Below, one piece after another: positions 16,787-25,222 of a DNA stretch of 63,730 nt. The DNA comes from an uncultured Eubacteriales bacterium. Lineage in GTDB: Bacteria; Bacillota; Clostridia; Oscillospirales; Acutalibacteraceae. The notes under the pieces were generated by a model. The model searched no databases and had not been told where the DNA came from. It saw only the letters and a program-made list of their open reading frames with translations. The DNA is taken from the NCBI GenBank assembly GCA_910580045.1, contig CAJTXF010000009.1, forward strand, positions 1 to 63,730, in the 5' to 3' direction. The stretch's first letter is position 1. Each line of letters begins with the position of its first letter. A program made the translations under genes and the position numbers.

Positions 16787-17995
16787 ATGCAAACAAAAGA
16801 GCCTGGCTTTCACCCCATCCTGCGCACGGGCTGCCTGCTGATTGCCTTTGCCGCCCTGGCTGTGCTGGCGGTGCTGCGCTTTGAGCATGTCTGGGCCGCG
16901 GGCAGCACCCTGCTGGGGGCTGTGGCCCCGGTATTCGGCGGGCTTGTCATTGCCTATATCCTTAACGTGTTTGTCCACTTTTTTGAGGACATCGCTTTCC
17001 GGCCCCTGGCCCGCTGCAAGGGGAAAATCTGGCAGAAGCTCCGCCGCCCCCTGGCTGTACTGCTGGCCTATCTGGTGGTGCTGCTGGTGGCAGCCTTTAT
17101 CTGCTTCTTCATTATCCCCGGCCTGCTGGAATCCGTCAGCGGCCTGGCCGTCACCATTCAGCAGACCCTGCCCGCCACAGTCAACCAGGCCATTGCCTGG
17201 GCCGCTGATTTGGCCCAAAAGTATGATTTGACCTTTGTGCAGGACTTCCTCCGCGATTTTAATTGGAGCGCCCTGCTCAGCGATGCCACCCGCTTTACCA
17301 CAGACTTTTTGACCTCCTTGTTCAATGTGACAGTGAACGTGGCCTCTGGGGTATTCTCGGCCATCATGGGGTTTATTTTCTCTGTGTACATGCTCTTTGG
17401 CAAAGAGCGGCTTATCCGCGGCACCAAAGATGCCCTGCGGGCTTTTCTGCCCCAGCGGGCCGCCCGTATCGCCGGACGGGTGGGGCGGCTTTCCAACCGG
17501 GTGTTTTTCTCCTTTATCCGGGGCCAGCTTACAGAGTGCGTGATTCTGGGCGGGCTGTGCTATGTGGGCATGAGCATCCTCCGGCTGGACTACGCCCTGC
17601 TGATTTCCTCTGTGGTAGCCCTGGGGGCGCTGATTCCCATTCTGGGGGCCTATATTGGCGCGGGTGTGGGGGCGTTCATCCTTTTGCTTGTACACCCCAT
17701 TGACGCGCTGATTTTCCTTATCTTCCTCATCATTCTCCAGCAGGTAGAGGGCAACCTGATTTATCCCCGGGTGGTAGGCTCCTCCATCGGACTGCCGCCC
17801 TTGTGGACACTGTTCGCGGTGATGTTCTGGGGCGGTGTGCTGGGGATTGTGGGGATATGGATTGGCACGCCGGTGACAGCAGTGGCATACCGGCTGTTTA
17901 AGACAGAGGTGTATGCCAGGCTGCGGCGGAAGGAGGCCGCGGAGAAGGGGAAGAAGGCAAAAGAGATACCCGGGCAGGCGGACAGGCCGGACTGA
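16787..17995 (+). CDS. AI-2E family transporter
   Basis: The 402-residue protein shows the AI-2E transporter topology: three N-terminal membrane helices (about residues 12-100), a hydrophilic region (140-200), and five C-terminal helices ending in LPPLWTLFAVMFWGGVLGIVGIWIGTPV, the signature loop of the family. Despite the name, most members have been tied to ion or solute export rather than autoinducer-2, so the substrate is open. GGAGGAG precedes the ATG. A Lys/Glu-rich tail ends the protein. Confidence 0.9.
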   Translation: MQTKEPGFHPILRTGCLLIAFAALAVLAVLRFEHVWAAGSTLLGAVAPVFGGLVIAYILNVFVHFFEDIAFRPLARCKGKIWQKLRRPLAVLLAYLVVLLVAAFICFFIIPGLLESVSGLAVTIQQTLPATVNQAIAWAADLAQKYDLTFVQDFLRDFNWSALLSDATRFTTDFLTSLFNVTVNVASGVFSAIMGFIFSVYMLFGKERLIRGTKDALRAFLPQRAARIAGRVGRLSNRVFFSFIRGQLTECVILGGLCYVGMSILRLDYALLISSVVALGALIPILGAYIGAGVGAFILLLVHPIDALIFLIFLIILQQVEGNLIYPRVVGSSIGLPPLWTLFAVMFWGGVLGIVGIWIGTPVTAVAYRLFKTEVYARLRRKEAAEKGKKAKEIPGQADRPD

Positions 17996-18011
17996 CAGGC
18001 GCCCGCCTCCC

Positions 18012-18770
18012 TCACCTCTGAAACTCTGTCATATTCTCCCAATACCGCATGGGCATATTCCCCCTTCTCAGCTTGGGATTTATCCTTCCCTCCACTGCTA
18101 TGGTATCATAAAATCTTCTCCACAGCTCCTGATATCTCTCCTCTTCCTCTGTGGGCTCCGGCAGCTCCAGCGCCTCTGCGTAAAAGAACTCCCCCCGTTC
18201 CCTTGCCCCTGTCCGGTGAACAAATCCCATGCCGTGGTTTTTGTCGTATATTAAAAAATTTTCTGTGTTCAGCCTTTCGCAGAAATGTCCCACAATCAGC
18301 GGCAGCACCCAGTTGTTTGGGGTCAGCATGGCTGCCAAAAATCCCCCGCACTCCGCAAAGCGCAAAAACTCCAGGCTGTAGTGGGCCTCGTTCTTCAGGT
18401 ACAGCAGGGCCTTATCCAGCCTATGAACAACATCATTGGTGCTCAGCCCAATCACCTGGGCCCCGTACCGGTACCCCAGCAGAATGAACCGCAGCAGATT
18501 GAGCTCCTTCTCCTCCATGCAGGTGAGGAACCCTCTGCGCACCATGTCCTTCACCTCTGGGGAGACGCGCTCTGTGATGGAGCGCTCTACCTGCGCTGCC
18601 AGCCCCGGACGGGTCTCAATGGCCCGCAGGGGGAACAGCGAGCCCTGAGGCTCATCCAGCAGCTGGATGGCCTGGGGCATTTTCTTTTCGTTGCAGCTCT
18701 CCGCCACACAGCACAAAAAGCCCTGGTAGCTCCCATCGTAGCGGTAGACTATATCTGTTCCGTCAGGCAT
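18012..18770 (-). CDS. TIGR03915-type DNA metabolism protein, partner of the radical SAM protein
   Basis: The 252-residue protein begins MPDGTDIVYRYDGSYQGFLCCVAES, the hallmark start of the family of uncharacterised DNA metabolism proteins (TIGR03915/DUF4130) that always pair with a radical SAM protein; in some genomes it is fused to a uracil-DNA glycosylase-like domain. That extra domain is absent here. The body has FLAAMLTPNNWVLPLIVGHFCERL and PTEEEERYQELWRRFYDTIAVEGR, typical of the family end. The ATG at 18770 follows GGAG by eight bases. It is the last gene of the dinB-rSAM operon, 29 bases after the radical SAM stop. The reaction is unknown; a role in handling modified or damaged bases is inferred from partners. 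Confidence 0.85.
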   Translation of the reverse strand: MPDGTDIVYRYDGSYQGFLCCVAESCNEKKMPQAIQLLDEPQGSLFPLRAIETRPGLAAQVERSITERVSPEVKDMVRRGFLTCMEEKELNLLRFILLGYRYGAQVIGLSTNDVVHRLDKALLYLKNEAHYSLEFLRFAECGGFLAAMLTPNNWVLPLIVGHFCERLNTENFLIYDKNHGMGFVHRTGARERGEFFYAEALELPEPTEEEERYQELWRRFYDTIAVEGRINPKLRRGNMPMRYWENMTEFQR

Positions 18771-18799
18771 TTCACTTGCTCCATGGTACCCCATTGGCA

Positions 18800-20134
18800 T
18801 CAAAGGGGGAGGAATCCATCCCCTTTGATGCCCGGTACCTCTCCTTTCGTCAGACTTTTAACGCTGGCTTCCTTCTGCGGCCCGAACAGCGACAGCTGCT
18901 CCGGGGTGTCCAAGTCCCGCTGGGCAGGAGACCGCTCACTGATAGCCCCGGCAATCACCACTGGGTTATCCATGGGCAGGGGGGAGATGCTTTTGCCCCC
19001 GCACAGGATGAAGAACCTGGCCCGTTTCAGCACCACCCCCAGCTTTTTCAGCCCGTCAAAGTCCAGCCTGCACTGGCGCCGGGCTGAGCGGATGCGCTTG
19101 GCAGACTTGACCCCAATCCCCGGCACCCGCAACAGCATTTCATAGGGCGCGGTGTTCACCTCCACAGGGAACTGCTCCAGATGGTTCACCGCCCAGTTGC
19201 ACTTGGGGTCCAGGAAGGGGTTGAAGTCCGGGTTCTTCTCGTCCAGGATCTCCCCGGCAGTGAATCCATAGAACCGCAGCAGCCAGTCCGCCTGGTAGAG
19301 CCTGTGCTCCCGCAGCAGGGGCGGGGGCGTGGTCAGGGCGGGCAGGGCCCGGTCCTCCACCACAGGCATATAGGCAGAGAAGAACACCCGTTTTAAGCTA
19401 TAGATTTTGTACAGCCCTTCGGTCAGGGCCAGAATCTGCCTATCGCTCTCCGGGGTGGCCCCGATAATCATCTGGGTGGACTGGCCCGCGGGCACGAACC
19501 GGGGCGCGGCCTTATACTTCACAATCTCTTTGCTGTTCTGCCGGATGCCGTCCCGTATCTGGGTCATGGGCGCCAAAATCTTCTCCTTGGACTTCTGAGG
19601 AGCCAGGAGCTTCAGGCTCTGCTGAGAGGGCAGCTCAATGTTCACGCTCATCCTGTCCGCGTACATGCCCAGCTGTTCCGTGAGCCGGGGATTGGCCCCA
19701 GGGATGGCTTTCACATGGACGTAACCCCAGAAGCCCCTATCCTCCCGGAGCATTTTCAGCGCCCGCAGCATCAGCTCACAGGTATAATCCGGATTGCGCA
19801 CCACTGCTGAGGACAGGAACAGTCCCTCAATATAATTCCGCCGGTAGAACTCCATGGTCAGCTCACACAGCTCTTGAGGAGTGAAGCTGGCCCGGGAGCA
19901 CTCATTGGTCCGGCGGTTGACGCAGTAAGTACAGTCAAAGGCACAGTCATTGCTCATCAGCACCTTGAGCAGGGAAATGCAGCGCCCATCCGCCGCGAAG
20001 CTGTGGCAGATGCCCGCCTTGGCGGCACTGCCCAGCTTTCCCTTTACCCCTGGCCTGTCCACACCGCTGGAAGTGCAGGCCACGTCGTATTTGGCCGCGT
20101 CTGTGAGGATTTCCAGCCTTTCAAAAATATCCAT
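18800..20134 (-). CDS. Putative DNA modification/repair radical SAM protein (TIGR03916 type)
   Basis: The 444-residue protein has the radical SAM iron-sulfur motif CAFDCTYC (C64, C68, C71) and a C-terminal helix-hairpin-helix (PYEMLLRVPGIGVKSAKRIRSAR) for non-specific DNA binding. This combination defines the family paired with TIGR03915 proteins. The N-terminus (DIFERLEILTDAAKYDVACTSS) is also characteristic. It would generate a 5'-deoxyadenosyl radical and act on DNA or a nucleotide, but no reaction has been shown to my knowledge. It starts three bases after the dinB stop, so it is co-translated with the polymerase and shares its LexA-type promoter. Confidence 0.88.
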   Translation of the reverse strand: MDIFERLEILTDAAKYDVACTSSGVDRPGVKGKLGSAAKAGICHSFAADGRCISLLKVLMSNDCAFDCTYCVNRRTNECSRASFTPQELCELTMEFYRRNYIEGLFLSSAVVRNPDYTCELMLRALKMLREDRGFWGYVHVKAIPGANPRLTEQLGMYADRMSVNIELPSQQSLKLLAPQKSKEKILAPMTQIRDGIRQNSKEIVKYKAAPRFVPAGQSTQMIIGATPESDRQILALTEGLYKIYSLKRVFFSAYMPVVEDRALPALTTPPPLLREHRLYQADWLLRFYGFTAGEILDEKNPDFNPFLDPKCNWAVNHLEQFPVEVNTAPYEMLLRVPGIGVKSAKRIRSARRQCRLDFDGLKKLGVVLKRARFFILCGGKSISPLPMDNPVVIAGAISERSPAQRDLDTPEQLSLFGPQKEASVKSLTKGEVPGIKGDGFLPL

Positions 20135-20136
20135 CC

Positions 20137-21327
20137 CTACTCCTCCCTCTTTTTCCCCTCCAGAGTTACTGCCCGGCGCACACTCTCCCGGCCAAAGCGC
20201 TCCCGCAGCCTGTCCATGGCATTCTCCAAATCCTCCTGCCGTTTCAGCCCGTCTGTCTCCTCAAACATGCTCAGCTGCCGCCCGTTGTCCGGCACCAGGC
20301 GGCCTGCCCGCACGCCCAGCAGACGCACCTGCCAGCGCAGATTCTCCCGCCGGTACAGCTCCACTGCCGCCCGGTAGATGGACTGGGAATCGCACACAGC
20401 AGCCCCCAGCTGGCACTGGCGCTGCACCTCCTTAAAGTCACTGTTCCGGATGGTCAGCTGCACCTCACCGGCCCGCAGGCCCTGCCGCCGCAGCTGCTCT
20501 CCCACAGTCTCCGACAGGCCCAGCAAGGTGGCCCGCACGTCCTCCTCAGTGGTAATGTCCCGGGGAAGGGTAGTGCTGCTGCCAATGCTCTTAGGGGCTT
20601 CCCGGGCATCCACCAGCTGCACAGGGGAGGTGTCCAGCCCATTGGCGTATACCCAGAGAATATCCCCTCTGCGGCCCATCAGGCTGTTCATTGCCTTCCT
20701 TTCCAGCCGGGCGATATCCCCAATGGTGCGGATTCCATATTTATGGAGGGCTGTCTCTGTGCTGGGCCCCACAAAGAGCAGCTCTTTGCAGGGCATTTTC
20801 CAGATAATCTCCTCCATCTCCCGGCGGCCGAACTCAGTGACAGCGTCAGGCTTTTTATAGTCACTGCCCAGCTTGGCGAACACCTTGTTAAAGGACACGC
20901 CGATGGATACGGTCAGGCCCAGTTCGTCCTTGACCCGGCGGCGGATGTCCTCCGCGATTTCCCGCCCAGTGCCGAACAGGCGCTCACTTCCATACACATC
21001 CAGCCAGCATTCGTCCAGGCTGAAAGGCTCCACCCTGTCCGTGTAGCGGGAATAGATTTTTTTGGCCATGCGGGAGAACATGGCATAGCGCTCATGGTGA
21101 GGCGGAATCAGCCGCAGCTCCGGGCATTTGCGCATTGCCTGCCAAATGGGCTCCGCAGTCTGCACGCCTTGCTTTTTCGCCAGCATATTTTTGGCCAGGA
21201 TAATGCCGTGACGGCTCTCTTTATCCCCGGCCACGGCCATAGGCACGTCTTTATACTCAGGGGCATACAGAGTCTCCACAGAAGCATAGAAGTTATTCAT
21301 ATCCACATGCAGGATGCCGTTTTCCAT
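20137..21327 (-). CDS. dinB: Y-family DNA polymerase IV
   Basis: The 396-residue protein has the Y-family palm motifs: HVDMNNFYASVE with D9 and FSLDECWLDV with D106/E107, the metal-binding acidic residues. A little-finger domain follows, and a C-terminal QLSMF (in GRQLSMFEE) is a good beta-clamp-binding site. It copies past damaged bases at low fidelity. The ATG follows AGGAGG. It is the first gene of a tight three-gene operon with the radical SAM pair. The promoter carries a LexA-type box, so induction during the SOS response is expected. UmuC-like proteins of Firmicutes are close relatives, so the symbol is by family. Confidence 0.93.
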   Translation of the reverse strand: MENGILHVDMNNFYASVETLYAPEYKDVPMAVAGDKESRHGIILAKNMLAKKQGVQTAEPIWQAMRKCPELRLIPPHHERYAMFSRMAKKIYSRYTDRVEPFSLDECWLDVYGSERLFGTGREIAEDIRRRVKDELGLTVSIGVSFNKVFAKLGSDYKKPDAVTEFGRREMEEIIWKMPCKELLFVGPSTETALHKYGIRTIGDIARLERKAMNSLMGRRGDILWVYANGLDTSPVQLVDAREAPKSIGSSTTLPRDITTEEDVRATLLGLSETVGEQLRRQGLRAGEVQLTIRNSDFKEVQRQCQLGAAVCDSQSIYRAAVELYRRENLRWQVRLLGVRAGRLVPDNGRQLSMFEETDGLKRQEDLENAMDRLRERFGRESVRRAVTLEGKKREE

Positions 21328-21361
21328 GGCCGCGCCTCCTATTGAATGATTCTCCGCTCTT

Positions 21362-21390
21362 AGTATAGAACGTTAGTTCGCGTTTGTCAA
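21362..21390 (-). promoter_or_regulatory. Sigma-A promoter with LexA (SOS) box for the dinB operon
   Basis: Read on the minus strand: TTGACA (21390-21385), 17 bases, TATACT (21367-21362). Within the spacer sits CGAACTAACGTTC (21380-21368), which fits the Firmicutes LexA/DinR operator CGAAC-N4-GTTCG at nine of ten positions. Bound repressor would block RNA polymerase directly. About 35 bases separate the -10 from the dinB ATG. Confidence 0.88.
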
Positions 21391-21446
21391 GTGTTTCTTT
21401 CAATTTTAAGCATACCCGGTCTTGGGAGCGGTATTCTCTCCAAAAG

Positions 21447-21479
21447 AAAAGGGAGTGCTTCCCTGAAACGCTCCCTTTC
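21447..21479 (-). terminator. Intrinsic terminator after the XRE pair
   Basis: On the minus strand AAAGGGAG and CTCCCTTT form a stem around a loop of about 15 bases, followed by a T-rich stretch (TTCTTTT). It ends the minus-strand XRE/membrane-protein unit upstream of the dinB promoter. Confidence 0.65.
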
Positions 21480-21483
21480 CCTC

Positions 21484-21717
21484 TTACAAGGGGCCACGCT
21501 TTTTGTGGAAGAACCACGCCAAAGCCCCACAGATTCCAATTCCCGCCCCATAGGGCACGCACAGCAGAAACGCCGTGGAAGCCGGGGCGCTGTACCCGGC
21601 GAACTGCCCACCCCATTGGAGGTCGCAGTAGTTGTAGGCCACTGCGGCCCACATCACGTGGGAGAGCAGCACCCCCAGGGCGGCGAACAGCATCGCCAAA
21701 CGCCGGAATAGTTTCAT
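21484..21717 (-). CDS. Small two-helix membrane protein
   Basis: A 77-residue protein starting MKLFRRLAMLFAALGVLLSH with two predicted membrane helices (residues about 5-28 and 46-70) joined by a loop with YNYCDLQWG. No family is recognised. The ATG at 21717 lies behind AGGAGG, which overlaps the end of the upstream XRE gene. The two are an operon; the product could be the membrane partner or target of the regulator. Confidence 0.7.
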   Translation of the reverse strand: MKLFRRLAMLFAALGVLLSHVMWAAVAYNYCDLQWGGQFAGYSAPASTAFLLCVPYGAGIGICGALAWFFHKKRGPL

Positions 21718-21728
21718 CGGCCCGCCTC

Positions 21729-22169
21729 CTATCTTTTTCTGAAAATCATCACCGCGCCCGCTGCCATCATCCCCAGGAACAGGGCCATGAAAATACCTGT
21801 CCCGTTCAGGGTGACGGTGGAGGATTGGCTGACCTGTTCCGCCATGGGGGGGAGCAGCCCCAGCAGGGCCAGGCAGGCCCCTCCTATGGCGCAGAGGAGC
21901 ACTCCCGCCCTGCTCCCGGGTTTTGACCGGGGATTTGGGGGCGGGCCCTCCTGGGTTTTGGTGGGGGGTGGGGCGGACTGGTTCCCGGTGAGCTCGTCCA
22001 GGGAGACCCCGAAGCACTGGCTCAGGGCCATGAGCTTATCCAGTTCCGGGGTGGAGAGCCCGCCCTCCCATTTTGACACGGCCTGCCTGGAAACCCCCAG
22101 CTTTTCCGCCAGCTGTTCCTGGGAGAGGCCGTTCCTGCGCCTGAGCGTATAGATTTTTTCTGACAGCAT
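21729..22169 (-). CDS. XRE family regulator with membrane-anchored C-terminus
   Basis: The 146-residue protein has an N-terminal XRE helix-turn-helix (LSEKIYTLRRRNGLSQEQLAEKLGVSRQAVSKWE...), a Pro-rich linker and two C-terminal membrane helices (LLCAIGGACLALLGLL and GIFMALFLGMMAAGAVMIF). Such membrane-tethered XRE proteins are common in Clostridia and may sense envelope state; the ligand is unknown. The ATG at 22169 is eight bases behind AAGGAGG; the frame extends upstream but without a ribosome site. It is followed by the small membrane protein at 21484-21717. Confidence 0.87.
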   Translation of the reverse strand: MLSEKIYTLRRRNGLSQEQLAEKLGVSRQAVSKWEGGLSTPELDKLMALSQCFGVSLDELTGNQSAPPPTKTQEGPPPNPRSKPGSRAGVLLCAIGGACLALLGLLPPMAEQVSQSSTVTLNGTGIFMALFLGMMAAGAVMIFRKR

Positions 22170-22329
22170 CCGCTCAACCTCCTTGCCGTAAGCATAGCAC
22201 ACCTCCCTGTGGCGTTCCAGCAGCCAGGGCTGGAAATTGCGCAACCGGGGGTTGCGGATGCTTCTGATTGGCGTTTTCTCTTATCATATATCGATTTTCC
22301 GGCGGGTGCAAGGTTTTTTGGGGAGGCTT

Positions 22330-22741
22330 TTTTGGGAGACGGTTCACGGCTTCGGCTTGGGAAGCGGCATCGTTTGGGAAGGTTTAGGGACCAGCGCTTA
22401 TGCGTACAGTCTGCGGCTCTCCGTGAGTTAGGAAAGCTCCGCTTTCCTAACTCGACGGATTCGCGCGGCCGGCTTCTCCGGCGGCGCTGTCCTTGTGCCA
22501 CTGACTGGCTGGGTGGGCCGTCTGACACGCTTCCCCGGGATTGCTTTGGTGAGCGCCGCCCCATACTTTGCTTCGCTCTCGGTCAGAGCGCTCTTGAAAC
22601 AGCGCTCCAAGACCTTAGGGCTTTGCCCCAAACCCCACCAGGGGCTCCGCGCCCCTGGACCCTCGCAAGGGGTCACCCCCTTGACCCCTTTTCCGCCTAT
22701 AGGTGCTTCTTACAGCCAGGCCCTGCCTCGGGCCGTCAGGC
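22330..22741. repeat. Large fold-back repeat, right-half copy C
   Basis: About 410 bases without a gene. It holds the central hairpin (GAGTTAGGAAAGC, TCC, GCTTTCCTAACTC at 22425-22453), the right module (GGCGGCGCTG to GAGCGCCGCC), CTTAGGGC, CCCCACCAGGGGC, CCCCTGGACC, and the terminal GCCGTCAGGC (22732-22741). The left arm is lost. It fills most of the gap between the XRE gene and asnA. Confidence 0.7.
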
Positions 22742-22769
22742 ACTGTCTTACTCTGCCTTTTGCCGCTCA

Positions 22770-22920
22770 TCTGTAGACACGCTTCATTTTTTGTGCTATA
22801 ATGTCCGCAAGCGGACATCCGGAGAAGCCCTGAAGCGCAAAGCGCTTCTCTTTCGCTACGCATGACTTGGCGAAGCCAAGTCACAGCACCGGACTTCTCC
22901 AAGCGGATTTATGCTATAAT
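22770..22920 (+). promoter_or_regulatory. Two promoter-like -10 boxes flanking a multi-hairpin segment upstream of asnA
   Basis: TAGACA (near 22774) with a 17-base spacer to TATAAT (about 22797-22802) forms one promoter. A second GCTATAAT lies at about 22912-22919. Between them GTCCGC/GCGGAC, GAAGCG/GCGCTTC and GACTTGGC/GCCAAGTC can fold into three hairpins, and an outer GGAGAAG/CTTCTCC can enclose them. I cannot assign it to a known riboswitch class. It precedes asnA by about 80 bases. Confidence 0.45.
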
Positions 22921-22999
22921 ACCTCTAAACACTGCGTTTTCACACTGATAATGAAAACTGCTGTCTCCAAAAATTCACCATAGATTGGACGTGTTACCC

Positions 23000-24001
23000 A
23001 TGACCACTATCCCTTCCGCCTATTCCCCGTCCCTTGGCCTCTACGACACCCAGAAAGCCATTGGCCTAATCAAAAACATCTTCCAGGTAAAGCTCTGTGC
23101 TGCCCTGCATCTCAAGCGGGTCACTGCCCCGCTGTTTGTGGATCCGGCCACAGGCCTGAACGATGATTTGAATGGTGTGGAGCGGCCTGTGGGGTTTGAC
23201 ATCCCTGCCGTGGGCCATGACGGCCAGGTCGTCCACTCTCTGGCCAAGTGGAAGCGCCTGGCCCTGCATGATTATGACTTTTTCGTGGGCAACGGTCTGG
23301 TCACGGATATGAACGCCATCCGCCGGGATGAAGAGCTGGACAATCTCCACTCCATCTATGTGGACCAGTGGGACTGGGAAAAGGTCATTGACCAGGGCAC
23401 CCGCAATACAGCCTATCTTATGGACACAGTGGAGAAGATTGTCAGCGCCATCTGCGGCACCTTAGACGAGCTGAAATGGCAGTTTTCAGATTTGAACACC
23501 CAGCTGTGCCGGGACGTGGCCTTTGTCACTGCCCAGGAGCTGGAGGACCTTTGGCCAGAACTCACCCCCAAACAGCGGGAGGCACGCTTCACCCAAGAGC
23601 ATAAGACTGTGTTCATCCGGCAGATTGGCGGGAAGCTGAAAAGCGGCCAGCCCCATGACGGCCGGGCCCCGGACTATGACGACTGGGAGCTGAACGGCGA
23701 TTTGCTCTTTTGGCACGAACCCTTGCAGTGCGCTCTGGAAATCAGCAGCATGGGCATCCGGGTGGATTCGGAGTCCCTGGACAGGCAGCTCATCCTCTCT
23801 GGCTGTGAGGCGCGGCGTGAGCTGCCCTTCCACAAAATGCTGCTCAGCGGGGAACTCCCCCTGACCATTGGCGGGGGCATTGGCCAAAGCAGGCTTTGTA
23901 TGTTGCTTTTGGGAAAGGCCCATATTGGCGAGGTGCAGGCCTCCCTGTGGGATGAAGATACCCGCAGCAAGTGCAAGTCCGCTGGTATTGTGCTGCTGTA
24001 A
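23000..24001 (+). CDS. asnA: Aspartate-ammonia ligase (asparagine synthetase A)
   Basis: The 333-residue enzyme makes asparagine from aspartate, ammonia and ATP. It has the AsnA signatures: TQKAIGLIKNIFQ near the start, GFDIPAVGHDGQVVHSLAKWKR, the DQWDWEK segment, and the class II aminoacyl-synthetase-like motif GGGIGQSRLCMLLLGKAHIGEVQ at the end. The length matches E. coli AsnA (330). The ATG at 23000 is chosen; the frame extends five codons to a TTG, and the ribosome site (GGACG) is weak in either case. A strong terminator follows. Confidence 0.94.
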   Translation: MTTIPSAYSPSLGLYDTQKAIGLIKNIFQVKLCAALHLKRVTAPLFVDPATGLNDDLNGVERPVGFDIPAVGHDGQVVHSLAKWKRLALHDYDFFVGNGLVTDMNAIRRDEELDNLHSIYVDQWDWEKVIDQGTRNTAYLMDTVEKIVSAICGTLDELKWQFSDLNTQLCRDVAFVTAQELEDLWPELTPKQREARFTQEHKTVFIRQIGGKLKSGQPHDGRAPDYDDWELNGDLLFWHEPLQCALEISSMGIRVDSESLDRQLILSGCEARRELPFHKMLLSGELPLTIGGGIGQSRLCMLLLGKAHIGEVQASLWDEDTRSKCKSAGIVLL

Positions 24002-24008
24002 TTTAAGT

Positions 24009-24051
24009 AAAAAGTCCCGCCCCCTTTCCCAGAAGGGGGCGGGACTTTTTT
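24009..24051 (+). terminator. Rho-independent terminator after asnA
   Basis: AAAGTCCCGCCCCCTT pairs with AAGGGGGCGGGACTTT around TCCCAG, followed by a T run. Confidence 0.95.
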
Positions 24052-24214
24052 GCCTGGGAATACCAAACAGAGCCCCGTGGAGGGTCAGGCTTCTTTCCCT
24101 CCAATGGCTGGCTGCAAAGGCCAGCGTTTTCCTGTTCCCTTTTGGCAAAAAATAGTGTATACTAAGGGATGAAAAACAGAGAATCTACATCCCTATTTCC
24201 AGGAGGTCCTGCTC

Positions 24215-25192
24215 ATGAAACATATTCTTCTCATCGCCACTGGCGGTACGATTGCCTGCGCCAAAACCCAGGACGGACTGGCCCCGGCCCTCTCCCCTGG
24301 GCAGCTTCTGGGCCGGGTGCCGGACGCCCGCTCTTTCTGCCAGGTGGACGCCGTCCAGCCCCTGAACCTGGACAGCACCAATATCAACCCCAGCCACTGG
24401 CTTCTGCTGGCTAAGCTGATTGAAGAAAACTACAGCCGCTATGACGGCTTTGTCCTCTGCCACGGCACAGATACCCTGGCCTACTCTGCCGCTGCCCTCT
24501 CCTATCTGATTCAGAACACCGGCAAGCCCATTGTGCTCACCGGGGCCCAGAAACCCATTGACCAGGAGGATACTGACGCCCGCCAAAACCTTCTGGACAG
24601 CCTGCGCTATGCCTGCCACCAGGACAGCGGGGTGTGCATTGTCTTCGGCAGCCATGTGATTGCCGGAACCCGGGCCAAGAAAACCCGAACCAAGAGCTAT
24701 AACGCCTTTTCCAGCATCAATTTCCCGGACATTGCGGAAGTCCGGGACCGGCGGGTGGTGCGCTTTATCCCCTGGGAACACCAGGGCCCGCCCCAATTCA
24801 CCCACAGCCTGAACACCCGGGTTATGGTGCTCAAGCTCACCCCCGGCCTGCCGCCTGAGGCCTTTGCCTCTGCCGGGGCCCTGTGTGACGGGCTTATCAT
24901 CGAGAGCTACGGGGTAGGGGGTATTCCGGACACATACCTCTTTCAGCTGGACGCCCTGGCCCGGGCAGGCAAGACCGTGGTCCTGGCCACCCAAGTGCCT
25001 CAGGAGGGCAGCGACTTGTCCGTATATCAGGTGGGCCAGCGGGTCAAGGAGCGCTACCGCCTGCTGGAGCCCTATGATATGACCCTGGAATCCACTGTCA
25101 CCAAGCTGATGTGGGTGCTGGGTCAGACCCAGGATGGGGAGGAAATCCGCCGCCTGTTCTACACCCCCGTAAATTATGATTTGCTGTTCTGA
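24215..25192 (+). CDS. L-asparaginase, type I-like
   Basis: The 325-residue enzyme hydrolyses asparagine to aspartate and ammonia. ATGGTIAC near residues 8-15 gives the nucleophilic Thr, and CHGTDTLAYSAAALSY the second active-site Thr/Asp pair. GAQKPIDQEDTDARQNLLDS and IIESYGVGGIP are family landmarks. No signal peptide is present, which fits the cytoplasmic type I (AnsA) group. AGGAGG lies nine bases before the ATG. The HAD gene follows after 30 bases, so the two are probably co-transcribed. Confidence 0.93.
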   Translation: MKHILLIATGGTIACAKTQDGLAPALSPGQLLGRVPDARSFCQVDAVQPLNLDSTNINPSHWLLLAKLIEENYSRYDGFVLCHGTDTLAYSAAALSYLIQNTGKPIVLTGAQKPIDQEDTDARQNLLDSLRYACHQDSGVCIVFGSHVIAGTRAKKTRTKSYNAFSSINFPDIAEVRDRRVVRFIPWEHQGPPQFTHSLNTRVMVLKLTPGLPPEAFASAGALCDGLIIESYGVGGIPDTYLFQLDALARAGKTVVLATQVPQEGSDLSVYQVGQRVKERYRLLEPYDMTLESTVTKLMWVLGQTQDGEEIRRLFYTPVNYDLLF

Positions 25193-25222
25193 CTGCCGCT
25201 GATTTCTTGAAAGGAGCCTCTT

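Noticed and set aside
16787..17995. Autoinducer-2 signalling role for the AI-2E-type permease
   Set aside because: No luxS or other quorum gene is nearby and the family name does not predict the substrate.
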